From Pirellulales bacterium (GTDB lineage: Bacteria > Planctomycetota > Planctomycetia > Pirellulales > Thermoguttaceae), in assembly GCA_030617125.1 (NCBI GenBank), contig JAUWWA010000054.1:1-8685 (forward strand): DNA of 8,685 nucleotides, in the 5' to 3' direction. This document shows, in pieces, positions 1-5,563 of this stretch; within the stretch, counting starts at the first letter, position 1; each line of letters begins with the position of its first letter. The notes under the pieces were generated by a model. That model saw only the letters and a program-made list of their open reading frames with translations, made no database searches and was not told the DNA's origin. The position numbers and the translations under genes are program-made.

Positions 1-748
1 CCTTCTTTCCCGGCTCCACCACGCCCATGAATAGTGAAGCAGGGCTGACGGTAACCGCCGGAAGCACGCGTCCCTCGACGGCCACGGGGATTTGCGTGCC
101 GCGGCTGTCATTGGTCACGAGCATCAGGTGTTCTCTTAGATATCCGGCGGGTGCGTTTGCGTCGAGGCGGACGCGCAGATCATAGCTGACTCGTCCGCCG
201 TGGCGATCCGTTTCGACGACCTCGGTCGAAAGGTGCGGATTGTCGCTCTTGACGTCGAGGATTCGCCAGTTGCTGCGGCCGGAGTGGGTCACGGTGATCT
301 GGCGCTGGGCCGGCTTGCCCAGGTCGACCGAGTCGAATTGCACGCTGCCCGGCGCGAGCACCACGTCGCCGTGAATGTACACCTTCACGTGCAACTGGAC
401 CTCGGCATAAAAGGGTTTGTCGAAAGTCACGGTCACGGTGGCGCCCTTGTTGCCGGTGAACGCCTGGGTATTGATCGCGGCGATGATCGCGCCGTTCTCG
501 TATGTCTTCAACATCGGCTTGGCGATCCGCGGCCGGGTGCAACCGCAGTTCGAGCGGACCGACGTGATGTGGACGTCTTCCATGTAAAGGTTCGACAGCA
601 CAAAGGCGAATTCGGCCTTGGCGCCGTGGGCGACGGACCCGAAATTGTGGTCCGTCTCTTGAAACATCTTTCTGGCCCAATCCTGTCCGAGCGCAGGCGA
701 AGCGGCCAGCACGATCAACGACACGAGAACCAAGGACTTGCGAAGCAT
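1..748 (-). CDS. Exported DUF1573-domain protein (C-terminus cut by window edge)
   Basis: The minus-strand frame is open from ATG at 748 to base 1, giving 249 residues without a stop, so the gene continues off the left edge. The start begins a clear Sec signal peptide: MLRK, a hydrophobic run LVLVSLIVLAA, then a likely cut after ALG (about residue 21). An SD sequence GGAGGGG (754-760) sits just upstream of the ATG. Residues about 33-75 match a DUF1573 (ASH/MSP-like beta-sandwich) domain: HNFGSV in place of the usual HDFG, then SNCGC at 66-70. A second beta-rich repeat follows from about residue 128, ending PVAVEGRV and VTVSPASLFMG, where a third repeat seems to start. Such proteins are common in planctomycetes and Bacteroidetes and are thought to act in the periplasm; their exact role is not known. 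It is divergent from the SRP RNA-dnaX cluster and shows no functional link to it. Confidence 0.85.
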   Translation of the reverse strand, partial: MLRKSLVLVSLIVLAASPALGQDWARKMFQETDHNFGSVAHGAKAEFAFVLSNLYMEDVHITSVRSNCGCTRPRIAKPMLKTYENGAIIAAINTQAFTGNKGATVTVTFDKPFYAEVQLHVKVYIHGDVVLAPGSVQFDSVDLGKPAQRQITVTHSGRSNWRILDVKSDNPHLSTEVVETDRHGGRVSYDLRVRLDANAPAGYLREHLMLVTNDSRGTQIPVAVEGRVLPAVTVSPASLFMGVVEPGKK

Positions 749-899
749 GGTTTCCCCTCCGGCAAACATCTTCAAGGGTGGGTAACGGGTATGTCGGGGA
801 GGATGGCGAGGGAGCACACTATCGGCGTGGGGTCCGCCCCCGGCGACAGGACATCCGGACGAATCCCTATCACCGGAAGAGGCGAACAACCGCCGAGAA

Positions 900-928
900 A
901 CTCTAGGTTGCTATCGGTGGACTGTCAA
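900..928 (-). promoter_or_regulatory. Candidate sigma70-type promoter for the DUF1573 gene
   Basis: Read on the minus strand, a perfect -35 hexamer TTGACA (923-928) is followed by exactly 17 nt and then TAGAGT (900-905), which matches four of six bases of the -10 consensus. Transcription would start near 893 and leave a leader of about 145 nt before the ATG at 748. I saw no convincing riboswitch or attenuator fold in that leader. The call rests on sequence match and position only. Confidence 0.5.
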
Positions 929-961
929 ACTTGCGTTCATGCCCCCCGCCAGCGGCCCCCT

Positions 962-990
962 TTGACGATCCGGCCTGTGGCGCGTAGAAA
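962..990 (+). promoter_or_regulatory. Candidate sigma70-type promoter for SRP RNA and dnaX
   Basis: TTGACG (962-967), a 17-nt spacer and TAGAAA (985-990, four of six consensus bases) lie on the plus strand just before the SRP RNA. The start point would be near 997, about 16 nt before the base of the SRP helix at 1013, so the 5' end would need trimming. It is back to back with the minus-strand promoter at 900-928; the two -35 boxes are only 33 bp apart. Sequence match and position are the only evidence. Confidence 0.45.
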
Positions 991-1012
991 GGAAGCAATC
1001 GATCCGCTTGCC

Positions 1013-1124
1013 CGGCCTCCGACGAGGGGCCCCCACAATGGAGACCTGTGAACCTGGTCAGGGACGAAAGTCAGCAGCCATAAGCAGTCATCTCTAGGTG
1101 TGGTGGGCCTCTCGTCGGAGACCG
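1013..1124 (+). ncRNA. ffs: Signal recognition particle RNA, small bacterial (4.5S) type
   Basis: This is the RNA scaffold that binds Ffh (SRP54) and directs ribosomes making membrane and exported proteins to the SRP receptor. The conserved domain IV core is visible: GGTCAGG (1056-1062), a GAC/GTC stem capped by GAAA (loop 1066-1069), then AGCAGCC (1073-1079). The two ends form a long hairpin stem: 1017-1026 pairs perfectly with 1111-1120, 1028-1032 pairs with 1105-1109 (with a G-U pair at 1027/1110), and 1013-1015 pairs with 1122-1124. The total of about 112 nt fits the E. coli 4.5S size (114 nt). The loop is GAAA rather than the commonest GGAA, but still a GNRA loop. Its place just before dnaX-ybaB-recR supports the call. 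The exact mature ends are inferred from pairing. Confidence 0.9.
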
Positions 1125-1130
1125 ACGTTT

Positions 1131-1147
1131 GGAGAGTCTTTGCCATG
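1131..1147 (+). promoter_or_regulatory. dnaX ribosome binding site that decides the start
   Basis: GGAGAG (1131-1136) lies 8 nt before ATG 1145. An in-frame GTG at 1100 would give 15 more residues, but it lies inside the 3' strand of the SRP RNA helix and has no SD, so ATG 1145 is chosen. The RBS starts only 6 nt after the base of the SRP RNA stem. Confidence 0.7.
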
Positions 1148-2860
1148 CCCGATCCGACATCCAACGCCGAAAACGCGCCGCCGACCGACCAGTACGTCGT
1201 GGTCGCCCGGCGATACCGTCCTCAGGTGTTCGAGGAGTTGATCGACCAGCAGCACGTTGCCCGGGCGTTATCCAACGCGATCACAACCAACAGGGTCGGC
1301 CACGCGTATCTGTTCACCGGCGTCCGGGGCGTGGGCAAGACGTCTGCCGCCCGAATCCTCGCCAAGGCGCTCAACTGCGTTGCGGGTCCCGCTGCTGTCC
1401 CCTGCAATGAGTGCGACATGTGCCGGAGCATCAGCTCCGGTGAAGACGTCGACGTGTTGGAGATCGACGGCGCGAGCAACCGCGGCATCGATGAAATCCG
1501 CCAGTTGCGTCAGAACGCGGGCGTGCGGCCGAGCCGGGCACGGCTGAAGATTTACATCATCGACGAAGTCCACATGCTCACGCGCGAGGCGTTCAATGCT
1601 TTGCTGAAAACGCTCGAAGAGCCCCCCGAGCACGTCAAGTTCATCTTCTGCACCACCGAGCCGACCAAGATCCCCATCACGATCCTGTCGCGGTGCCAGC
1701 GATTCGACTTCGCCGGCATCCAGACGGCCTCCATCGCCCTGCGCCTACGGCAGATCGTTGAAGCTGAAGGGGTCGAGGCGGACGACCAAGCGCTGGAAGT
1801 CCTCGCTCGCCGTGCCGCCGGATCGATGCGCGACGGCCAGTCGCTGCTGGAACAACTCTTGGCGTTCGCCCCGGGCCGCATTACGGCGGGCGACGTGCAT
1901 GGCATGTTGGGCACCGCCGGCGACGAGCGTCTGGCCGTGTTGGTTGCTCACCTGGTCGATCGCGACGCGGCCGCCGCCATGGCTGACCTTGAAACGGCGG
2001 TGACTGAGGGCGTGGGCGTCGCGCAACTACTCGAACAGCTTGCCGGCTACTTCCGCGACTGCATGGCCGCGGCGGTCGGCTGCCCGAAGGAGTCGTTCCT
2101 GTACGCCTCGCCGGACAGGGGGCAGGAAGTGACGGATGCCGGAAAACGGCTCGGGCTGCAAACCGTGATCGCCGTCATGCAGATTCTCGACCAAACGCTC
2201 GCCCGGATGCGCTTCAGCACGCAAGATCGCATCCTGGCTGAACTGGCGCTGGTGCGGATCTGCCAGCTCGAGGAACTCGATGAGTTGCCGGCGCTGATCG
2301 CGCGGCTCCAGTCGGGCAGTGCCGCCGCGGCGCCGGGACCCTCTCCTGGACGAGGGGACGCTCGGCCGGCTCAAAAAAAAACTCCTAAGTCACCAGCGTC
2401 TCGGCCTTCCGGGGAGGCGACTTCCACCCGGCCGGCCGGCGACGCTGTCCTCTTAACGGCCGAAAATGCGGCGAATATCTGGAATCGGGCGTTGGAGAAA
2501 ATGTCAGGCATGGTGGTCGAGCAAGCAAAACAGTTCGATCATGTGGCCGTCGACGCACCAGATCGTCTAGCAATTTTCTTCAAAGAGCAGTCTGCTTTGG
2601 CGAAGTCGACCTGTGAGCGGCCCGACCAGCTTTCCCGATTTGAACGGGCGTTGGCCGAGGTGACCGGGCAGACAGTCCACGTCGAGTTCAAGGTTCACGA
2701 GGACACCTCGGGCGAGTCGGAGCCGGCCCGCCGGGCAGTCCGCGCGCCTTCACCTCACCAGCGAATCATGGAGGTCGCCAAACACCCGATGGTGCGCCGT
2801 GCAAGTGAATTGTTCGGCGCGGAGCCTATCCGTGTTGACGATCCGACAAACGAACAGTAG
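1145..2860 (+). CDS. dnaX: DNA polymerase III subunit gamma/tau
   Basis: This is the ATPase of the replication clamp loader, which loads the beta sliding clamp onto DNA and, as tau, ties polymerase cores to the helicase. From ATG 1145 the protein is 571 aa. The N-terminus has the DnaX signature ARRYRPQVFEELIDQQHV (21-38), Walker A GVRGVGKT (59-66), a zinc module with C78, C87, C90 and C93, Walker B IIDEVH (138-143), sensor 1 and SRC arginine finger (about 169-184), and sensor 2 GSMRDGQSLLEQ (226-237). Domain III runs to about 375. A Pro/Ala/Lys-rich linker (about 388-435) precedes a tau-specific C-terminal region (about 436-571). An A9 run in the linker can shift the frame to a nearby stop, so a shorter gamma form of about 414 aa is likely (listed separately). 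ybaB follows after 25 nt. The gene probably shares a transcript with the upstream SRP RNA, since no terminator separates them. Confidence 0.96.
   Translation: MPDPTSNAENAPPTDQYVVVARRYRPQVFEELIDQQHVARALSNAITTNRVGHAYLFTGVRGVGKTSAARILAKALNCVAGPAAVPCNECDMCRSISSGEDVDVLEIDGASNRGIDEIRQLRQNAGVRPSRARLKIYIIDEVHMLTREAFNALLKTLEEPPEHVKFIFCTTEPTKIPITILSRCQRFDFAGIQTASIALRLRQIVEAEGVEADDQALEVLARRAAGSMRDGQSLLEQLLAFAPGRITAGDVHGMLGTAGDERLAVLVAHLVDRDAAAAMADLETAVTEGVGVAQLLEQLAGYFRDCMAAAVGCPKESFLYASPDRGQEVTDAGKRLGLQTVIAVMQILDQTLARMRFSTQDRILAELALVRICQLEELDELPALIARLQSGSAAAAPGPSPGRGDARPAQKKTPKSPASRPSGEATSTRPAGDAVLLTAENAANIWNRALEKMSGMVVEQAKQFDHVAVDAPDRLAIFFKEQSALAKSTCERPDQLSRFERALAEVTGQTVHVEFKVHEDTSGESEPARRAVRAPSPHQRIMEVAKHPMVRRASELFGAEPIRVDDPTNEQ
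2373..2388 (+). promoter_or_regulatory. Probable dnaX frameshift/slippage site (A9 run with nearby -1 stop)
   Basis: Nine consecutive A residues (2373-2381) follow codon 409 of dnaX and read CAA AAA AAA ACT in the tau frame. A ribosomal -1 shift, or a transcript with ten A residues, instead reads AAC TCC TAA, stopping at 2386-2388 and giving a protein of about 414 aa that ends in KKNS. A transcript with eight A residues would stop at TAA 2454-2456, about 22 codons further on. Known precedent: E. coli dnaX makes gamma by -1 frameshifting on A AAA AAG, and Thermus thermophilus dnaX makes it by transcriptional slippage on A9. An SD-like GAGGGG (2352-2357) lies 15 nt upstream. That the site is used here is inference. 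Confidence 0.7.
2394..2447 (+). repeat. Inverted repeat downstream of the dnaX A9 run
   Basis: CAGCGTC (2394-2400) is perfectly complementary to GACGCTG (2441-2447). A further five pairs can form inside it, CGGCC (2402-2406) with GGCCG (2434-2438). An alternative inner hairpin is GCCTTC/GGAGGC (2404-2409 with 2413-2418, including one G-U pair). The structure begins 12 nt after the A9 run, somewhat farther than the usual 5-9 nt for a ribosomal frameshift stimulator. It is also coding sequence for the tau linker. Confidence 0.5.
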
Positions 2861-2885
2861 GAAGAACACAGAAGAGTAGAAAATC

Positions 2886-3263
2886 ATGTTTGAAAAGCTT
2901 TCCAGCCTTGGCGCCCTGGTCAAACAAGCCCAACAGATCAGCGGCCAGATGCAGCAACTGGGCGACAAGCTGAAAGACCGACGCACGACCGGGACCGCCG
3001 GCGGCGGAATGGTCGAAATCGAGATCAACGGCCTGTTGGAAGTCCTGCGCTGCCGCATCGACGAGCAGTTGATCTCGCAGGGCGACCGCGAACTGATCGA
3101 AGATCTTGTCGCCGCCGCCATGAACCAGGCGGTCACCAAGGGCAAACAGCTTCACACCGATGCCGTGAAGGAATTGACCGGCGGGCTGGAGATTCCCGGC
3201 GTTCAGGAGGCGCTGGCGAAGCTGACCGGTTCGGAACCCTCGGAAGAGTCGGACGAAACATAA
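2886..3263 (+). CDS. ybaB: YbaB/EbfC family nucleoid-associated protein
   Basis: The product is 125 aa, within the usual range for a family (about 100-130 aa) of small DNA-binding dimers that coat the nucleoid. The N-terminal half is a helix with the typical [17 protein letters not shown] start and a Q/K-rich stretch to about residue 33. The core [21 protein letters not shown] (about 39-59) is the beta-sheet signature. A helix [21 protein letters not shown] follows, and the tail is acidic. The start at 2886 has a modest SD, GAAGAG (2871-2876). The gene lies 25 nt after dnaX, and its TAA stop overlaps the recR start as TAATG, so the three genes are probably cotranscribed with recR translationally coupled. 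The dnaX-ybaB-recR order supports the identity. The molecular role of YbaB beyond DNA binding is not settled. Confidence 0.93.
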   Translation: MFEKLSSLGALVKQAQQISGQMQQLGDKLKDRRTTGTAGGGMVEIEINGLLEVLRCRIDEQLISQGDRELIEDLVAAAMNQAVTKGKQLHTDAVKELTGGLEIPGVQEALAKLTGSEPSEESDET

Positions 3264-3862
3264 TGCCGGAATTGACCCAATCCGTTACCGCGCTGATCGA
3301 CGAATTCGCCAAGTTGCCCGGCATCGGCAGGAAATCGGCCGAGCGGCTGGCGTACCACGTGCTGCGCATGCACCGCGCCGAGGCATTGTCGCTGGCTGCT
3401 GCCATTCGCAACGTCAAGGAGAACGTACGATATTGCAGGACGTGCTACAATCTCGCCGAGGAGGAAGAGTGCACGATTTGCTGCGACGCACGCCGCGAGC
3501 GGGAGCTGCTCTGCGTGGTCGAGCAGCCGCGCGACCTGATGGTGTTGGAACAGTCGGGCAGCTACCGTGGGCTGTATCACGTGCTCTTGGGAAGAATTGC
3601 CCCCCTAGAGGGTGTGGACCCCGAGCAGCTTACCATCGATGCACTACTCGGGCGGGTTCGCGACGGATCGTTCAAAGAAATCATCATGGCGACGAACCCG
3701 ACGGTCGAGGGGGACGGCACGGCGCTGCACATCTCCAACCTCCTGGCCGAGTTCCCGGTGCGCATTACCCGGCTCGCCCGCGGAATCACCACCGGAAGCG
3801 TGCTGGAATTCGCCAACAAGGAGATCCTTGCCGACGCCCTGTCGGGTCGACAGGAGTTTTGA
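3263..3862 (+). CDS. recR: Recombination mediator protein RecR
   Basis: RecR works with RecO (and RecF) to load RecA onto SSB-coated gapped DNA during recombinational repair. The 199-aa product is the normal family length. Visible in order: a helix-hairpin-helix [17 protein letters not shown] (18-34); a four-cysteine zinc module with C58, C61, C70 and C73; then a TOPRIM domain from about residue 81, with VVEQP (85-89), [12 protein letters not shown] (99-110), ATNPTVEGD (143-151) and ARGITTG (172-178). The C-terminal [17 protein letters not shown] matches the conserved RecR end. ATG 3263 overlaps the ybaB stop by one base, which suggests translational coupling; no strong SD is near. All key residues look intact. 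Confidence 0.97.
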   Translation: MPELTQSVTALIDEFAKLPGIGRKSAERLAYHVLRMHRAEALSLAAAIRNVKENVRYCRTCYNLAEEEECTICCDARRERELLCVVEQPRDLMVLEQSGSYRGLYHVLLGRIAPLEGVDPEQLTIDALLGRVRDGSFKEIIMATNPTVEGDGTALHISNLLAEFPVRITRLARGITTGSVLEFANKEILADALSGRQEF

Positions 3863-4014
3863 TGGAGTATAATACACCAGGGGCCACAACACAACAAAGC
3901 GGCGGGCGGTGCCCGCCCGCTAAACCGTACTATTACAATGGTTATGTCAAACATGCGTACACGACGTGCGAAAGTTGCAACGTAAGAATCCAGTTCCTGG
4001 CCCCTGAACCCTGA
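3862..4014 (+). CDS. Possible small ORF (50 aa) coupled to recR, unknown function
   Basis: An ATG at 3862 overlaps the recR TGA stop as TGATG, and AGGAG (3852-3856) lies 5 nt upstream, a better SD than that of recR or rpoN. The predicted 50-aa peptide starts [12 protein letters not shown], has a tyrosine-rich middle (KPYYYNGYVKHAY, 21-33) and a CESC motif (36-39), with C17 and H31 as other possible metal ligands. I do not recognise a family. Against it: codons 14-20 coincide with a GC-rich hairpin, and the last residues run into the heptanucleotide repeat, so it could be chance reading of a structured spacer. It could be a small zinc-ribbon-like protein or no gene at all. Confidence 0.35.
   Translation: MEYNTPGATTQQSGGRCPPAKPYYYNGYVKHAYTTCESCNVRIQFLAPEP
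3868..3873 (+). promoter_or_regulatory. Candidate -10 box for rpoN
   Basis: A perfect TATAAT lies just after recR, 186 bp before the rpoN start. No good -35 hexamer is found at the proper distance and there is no TGN extended -10 motif, so this is weak. If used, the rpoN leader would hold the hairpin and heptad repeats described below. Confidence 0.25.
3902..3920 (+). repeat. GC-rich hairpin in recR-rpoN spacer
   Basis: GCGGGCGG (3902-3909) and CCGCCCGC (3913-3920) form a perfect 8-bp stem with a 3-nt TGC loop. The bases that follow are TAAACCGTAC, with no T tract, so it is not a standard intrinsic terminator. It may slow RNA polymerase, protect the 3' end of the dnaX-ybaB-recR message, or be a REP-like palindrome. 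Confidence 0.6.
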
Positions 4015-4053
4015 TCCCGAGCCCCGAGCCCCGAGCCCCGAGCCCCGAGCCCC
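3997..4053 (+). repeat. Heptanucleotide tandem repeat abutting the rpoN start
   Basis: Five exact copies of GAGCCCC occupy 4019-4053. In the same 7-bp register, three degenerate units precede them: CTGGCCC (3997-4003), CTGAACC (4004-4010) and CTGATCC (4011-4017). The array ends 5 bp before the rpoN ATG and so fills the place where a ribosome binding site would be. The gradient from degenerate to perfect copies suggests expansion by slippage at the rpoN-proximal end. Confidence 0.9.
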
Positions 4054-4058
4054 TAGTC

Positions 4059-5543
4059 ATGCGACTTTCCCTCGGTCAAGAACTCCGAATGGTGCAAAAG
4101 CAGGTGCTGGCTCCGCGGATGATCCAGTCGATGGAGATTCTGCAGTTGCCGATCCTGGCATTGCAAGAGCGGATCGAGCAGGAGATGAGCGAGAACCCGG
4201 TGCTGGACATCCAGGAGGAGAACGATCCCGATCTGCCGACCGAACCGGAGGAGGACGAGCGGCTCTCGCCCGATGCCCCGACTGAGGAAGAGCGCGAGTT
4301 GGTCATCGACGACGGCGCCGACAACAAAGACGACTTCGAGCGGCTGATGAACATGGACGAGCAGTGGCCCGACCACTTCGACGAGCGTAGCCGGCCGTCG
4401 CGCGGCGAGATTGAAGCGGCCGGCGAGCGGAAGCTCGACGCCATGGCCAACATGGCCGCCCGGCCACAATCGCTGCAAGACTACCTGCACGACCAGTTGG
4501 GGTGGTTCGACCTGGAGGGGGAGTTGAAGGCCATGGCCGACCGGATCATCTACAACCTGGATCCCAGCGGCCGTTTGCCAAGCCGCTTGGAAGACCTGCT
4601 GGGGGCGGACGCCGGCGAGGAAGAATTGGCTTTGGCCGAGCGGGCGTTGGCGTTGGTGCAGAAGCTCGACCCGCCCGGCGTTGGGGCTCGCGATCTGCGC
4701 GAATGCTTGCTATTACAGTTGACGCCCGGCATGGCCTTCTACGAGCAACTCCAGACACTAATAGCCCATCACCTGGAAGACTTGGAGCACAACCGCTTAC
4801 CGGCCATCGCCCGACGCACCGGCTACTCGATCGAACTGATTCGGCAAGTGATCGGCGAGCTTCGCAAGCTGAGCCTCAATCCCGGCGGGGACTTTACCGA
4901 AGTGCCGGCCGCACCGGTCACGCCCGACGTGTTCGTCGAGCCGGACGACGAAGGCAGGTACCAGGTGCGGCTGGAAGACAGACGCACGCCAAGGCTGTTC
5001 ATCAGCCCCTACTACCGTAAGCTGTTCCAAAGCGGCAACGCGAACGAGGAGACTCGCGAATACATCAAGCGGAAAATCCACTCGGCCCAATGGTTGATCG
5101 ATTCGATCGAGCAGCGTCGCAACACGCTGACGCGCGTCTCGCAAGCGATTGTCGACCATCAGACTGAATTCCTCGACCGGGGGCCCGAGGCGATCGAGCC
5201 GCTGAAAATGCAGCAGATTGCCGACAAGGTGGGCGTGCACGTAACGACCGTATCCCGGGCGGTCGACGACAAGTGGATTCAGACCCCACGCGGCATCTTC
5301 CCACTCAAACGCTTCTTCTGCGGCGGGACCGTCAGCGCCGACGGCGAAGAAGTCGCCTGGGACGCGGTGCGGCTGAAGCTCCAGGAAATCATCGACAACG
5401 AGGACAAGCAGCATCCCAAGAGCGACGAACAGCTCGTTCGGGACCTCGCCGCCGAAGGCATCACCGTCGCCCGGCGCACGGTCACGAAGTATCGCAAGGC
5501 CATGAACATCCCCAGTTCGCGCCAGCGCCGGCAGTGGGGTTGA
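4059..5543 (+). CDS. rpoN: RNA polymerase sigma-54 factor
   Basis: Sigma-54 directs RNA polymerase to -24/-12 promoters that need an AAA+ enhancer-binding activator to open. The 494-aa product is a normal length. Region I (1-50) has the hydrophobic/glutamine pattern MVQKQVLAPRMIQSMEILQLP ending SENPVLD. Region II (about 51-110) is strikingly acidic. The core-binding region follows from about 135 (QSLQDYLHDQLGW, LDPPGVGARDLRECLLLQL at about 203-221). A helix-turn-helix lies at about 382-403 (PLKMQQIADKVGVHVTTVSR) and the RpoN box ARRTVTKYRK at 471-480 is nearly consensus. ATG 4059 gives a full region I, so it is kept, although there is no SD: the 20 nt before it are repeat. It stands next to recR rather than in the familiar lptB-rpoN-hpf setting, and its end faces valS across 20 bp. 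Confidence 0.96.
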   Translation: MRLSLGQELRMVQKQVLAPRMIQSMEILQLPILALQERIEQEMSENPVLDIQEENDPDLPTEPEEDERLSPDAPTEEERELVIDDGADNKDDFERLMNMDEQWPDHFDERSRPSRGEIEAAGERKLDAMANMAARPQSLQDYLHDQLGWFDLEGELKAMADRIIYNLDPSGRLPSRLEDLLGADAGEEELALAERALALVQKLDPPGVGARDLRECLLLQLTPGMAFYEQLQTLIAHHLEDLEHNRLPAIARRTGYSIELIRQVIGELRKLSLNPGGDFTEVPAAPVTPDVFVEPDDEGRYQVRLEDRRTPRLFISPYYRKLFQSGNANEETREYIKRKIHSAQWLIDSIEQRRNTLTRVSQAIVDHQTEFLDRGPEAIEPLKMQQIADKVGVHVTTVSRAVDDKWIQTPRGIFPLKRFFCGGTVSADGEEVAWDAVRLKLQEIIDNEDKQHPKSDEQLVRDLAAEGITVARRTVTKYRKAMNIPSSRQRRQWG

Positions 5544-5563
5544 AAAAGACTGACGAATGGCCT

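Noticed and set aside
200..1051. Long plus-strand ORF of 283 codons
   Set aside because: It is the antisense shadow of the DUF1573 gene and then runs through the promoter region and the SRP RNA; the protein has low-complexity, shadow-like composition.
1100..1144. GTG at 1100 as the dnaX start
   Set aside because: It lies inside the SRP RNA helix, has no SD, and adds residues that do not resemble DnaX; ATG 1145 has GGAGAG 8 nt upstream.
3261..3263. Reassigned TAA codon to explain the valS stop
   Set aside because: ybaB ends with TAA at the usual family length and recR starts there, so TAA works as a stop in this genome.
3902..3930. Hairpin as a Rho-independent terminator for recR
   Set aside because: The stem is strong, but the bases after it are not T-rich.
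3997..4053. CRISPR array
   Set aside because: The unit is 7 bp with no spacers; it is a simple tandem repeat.
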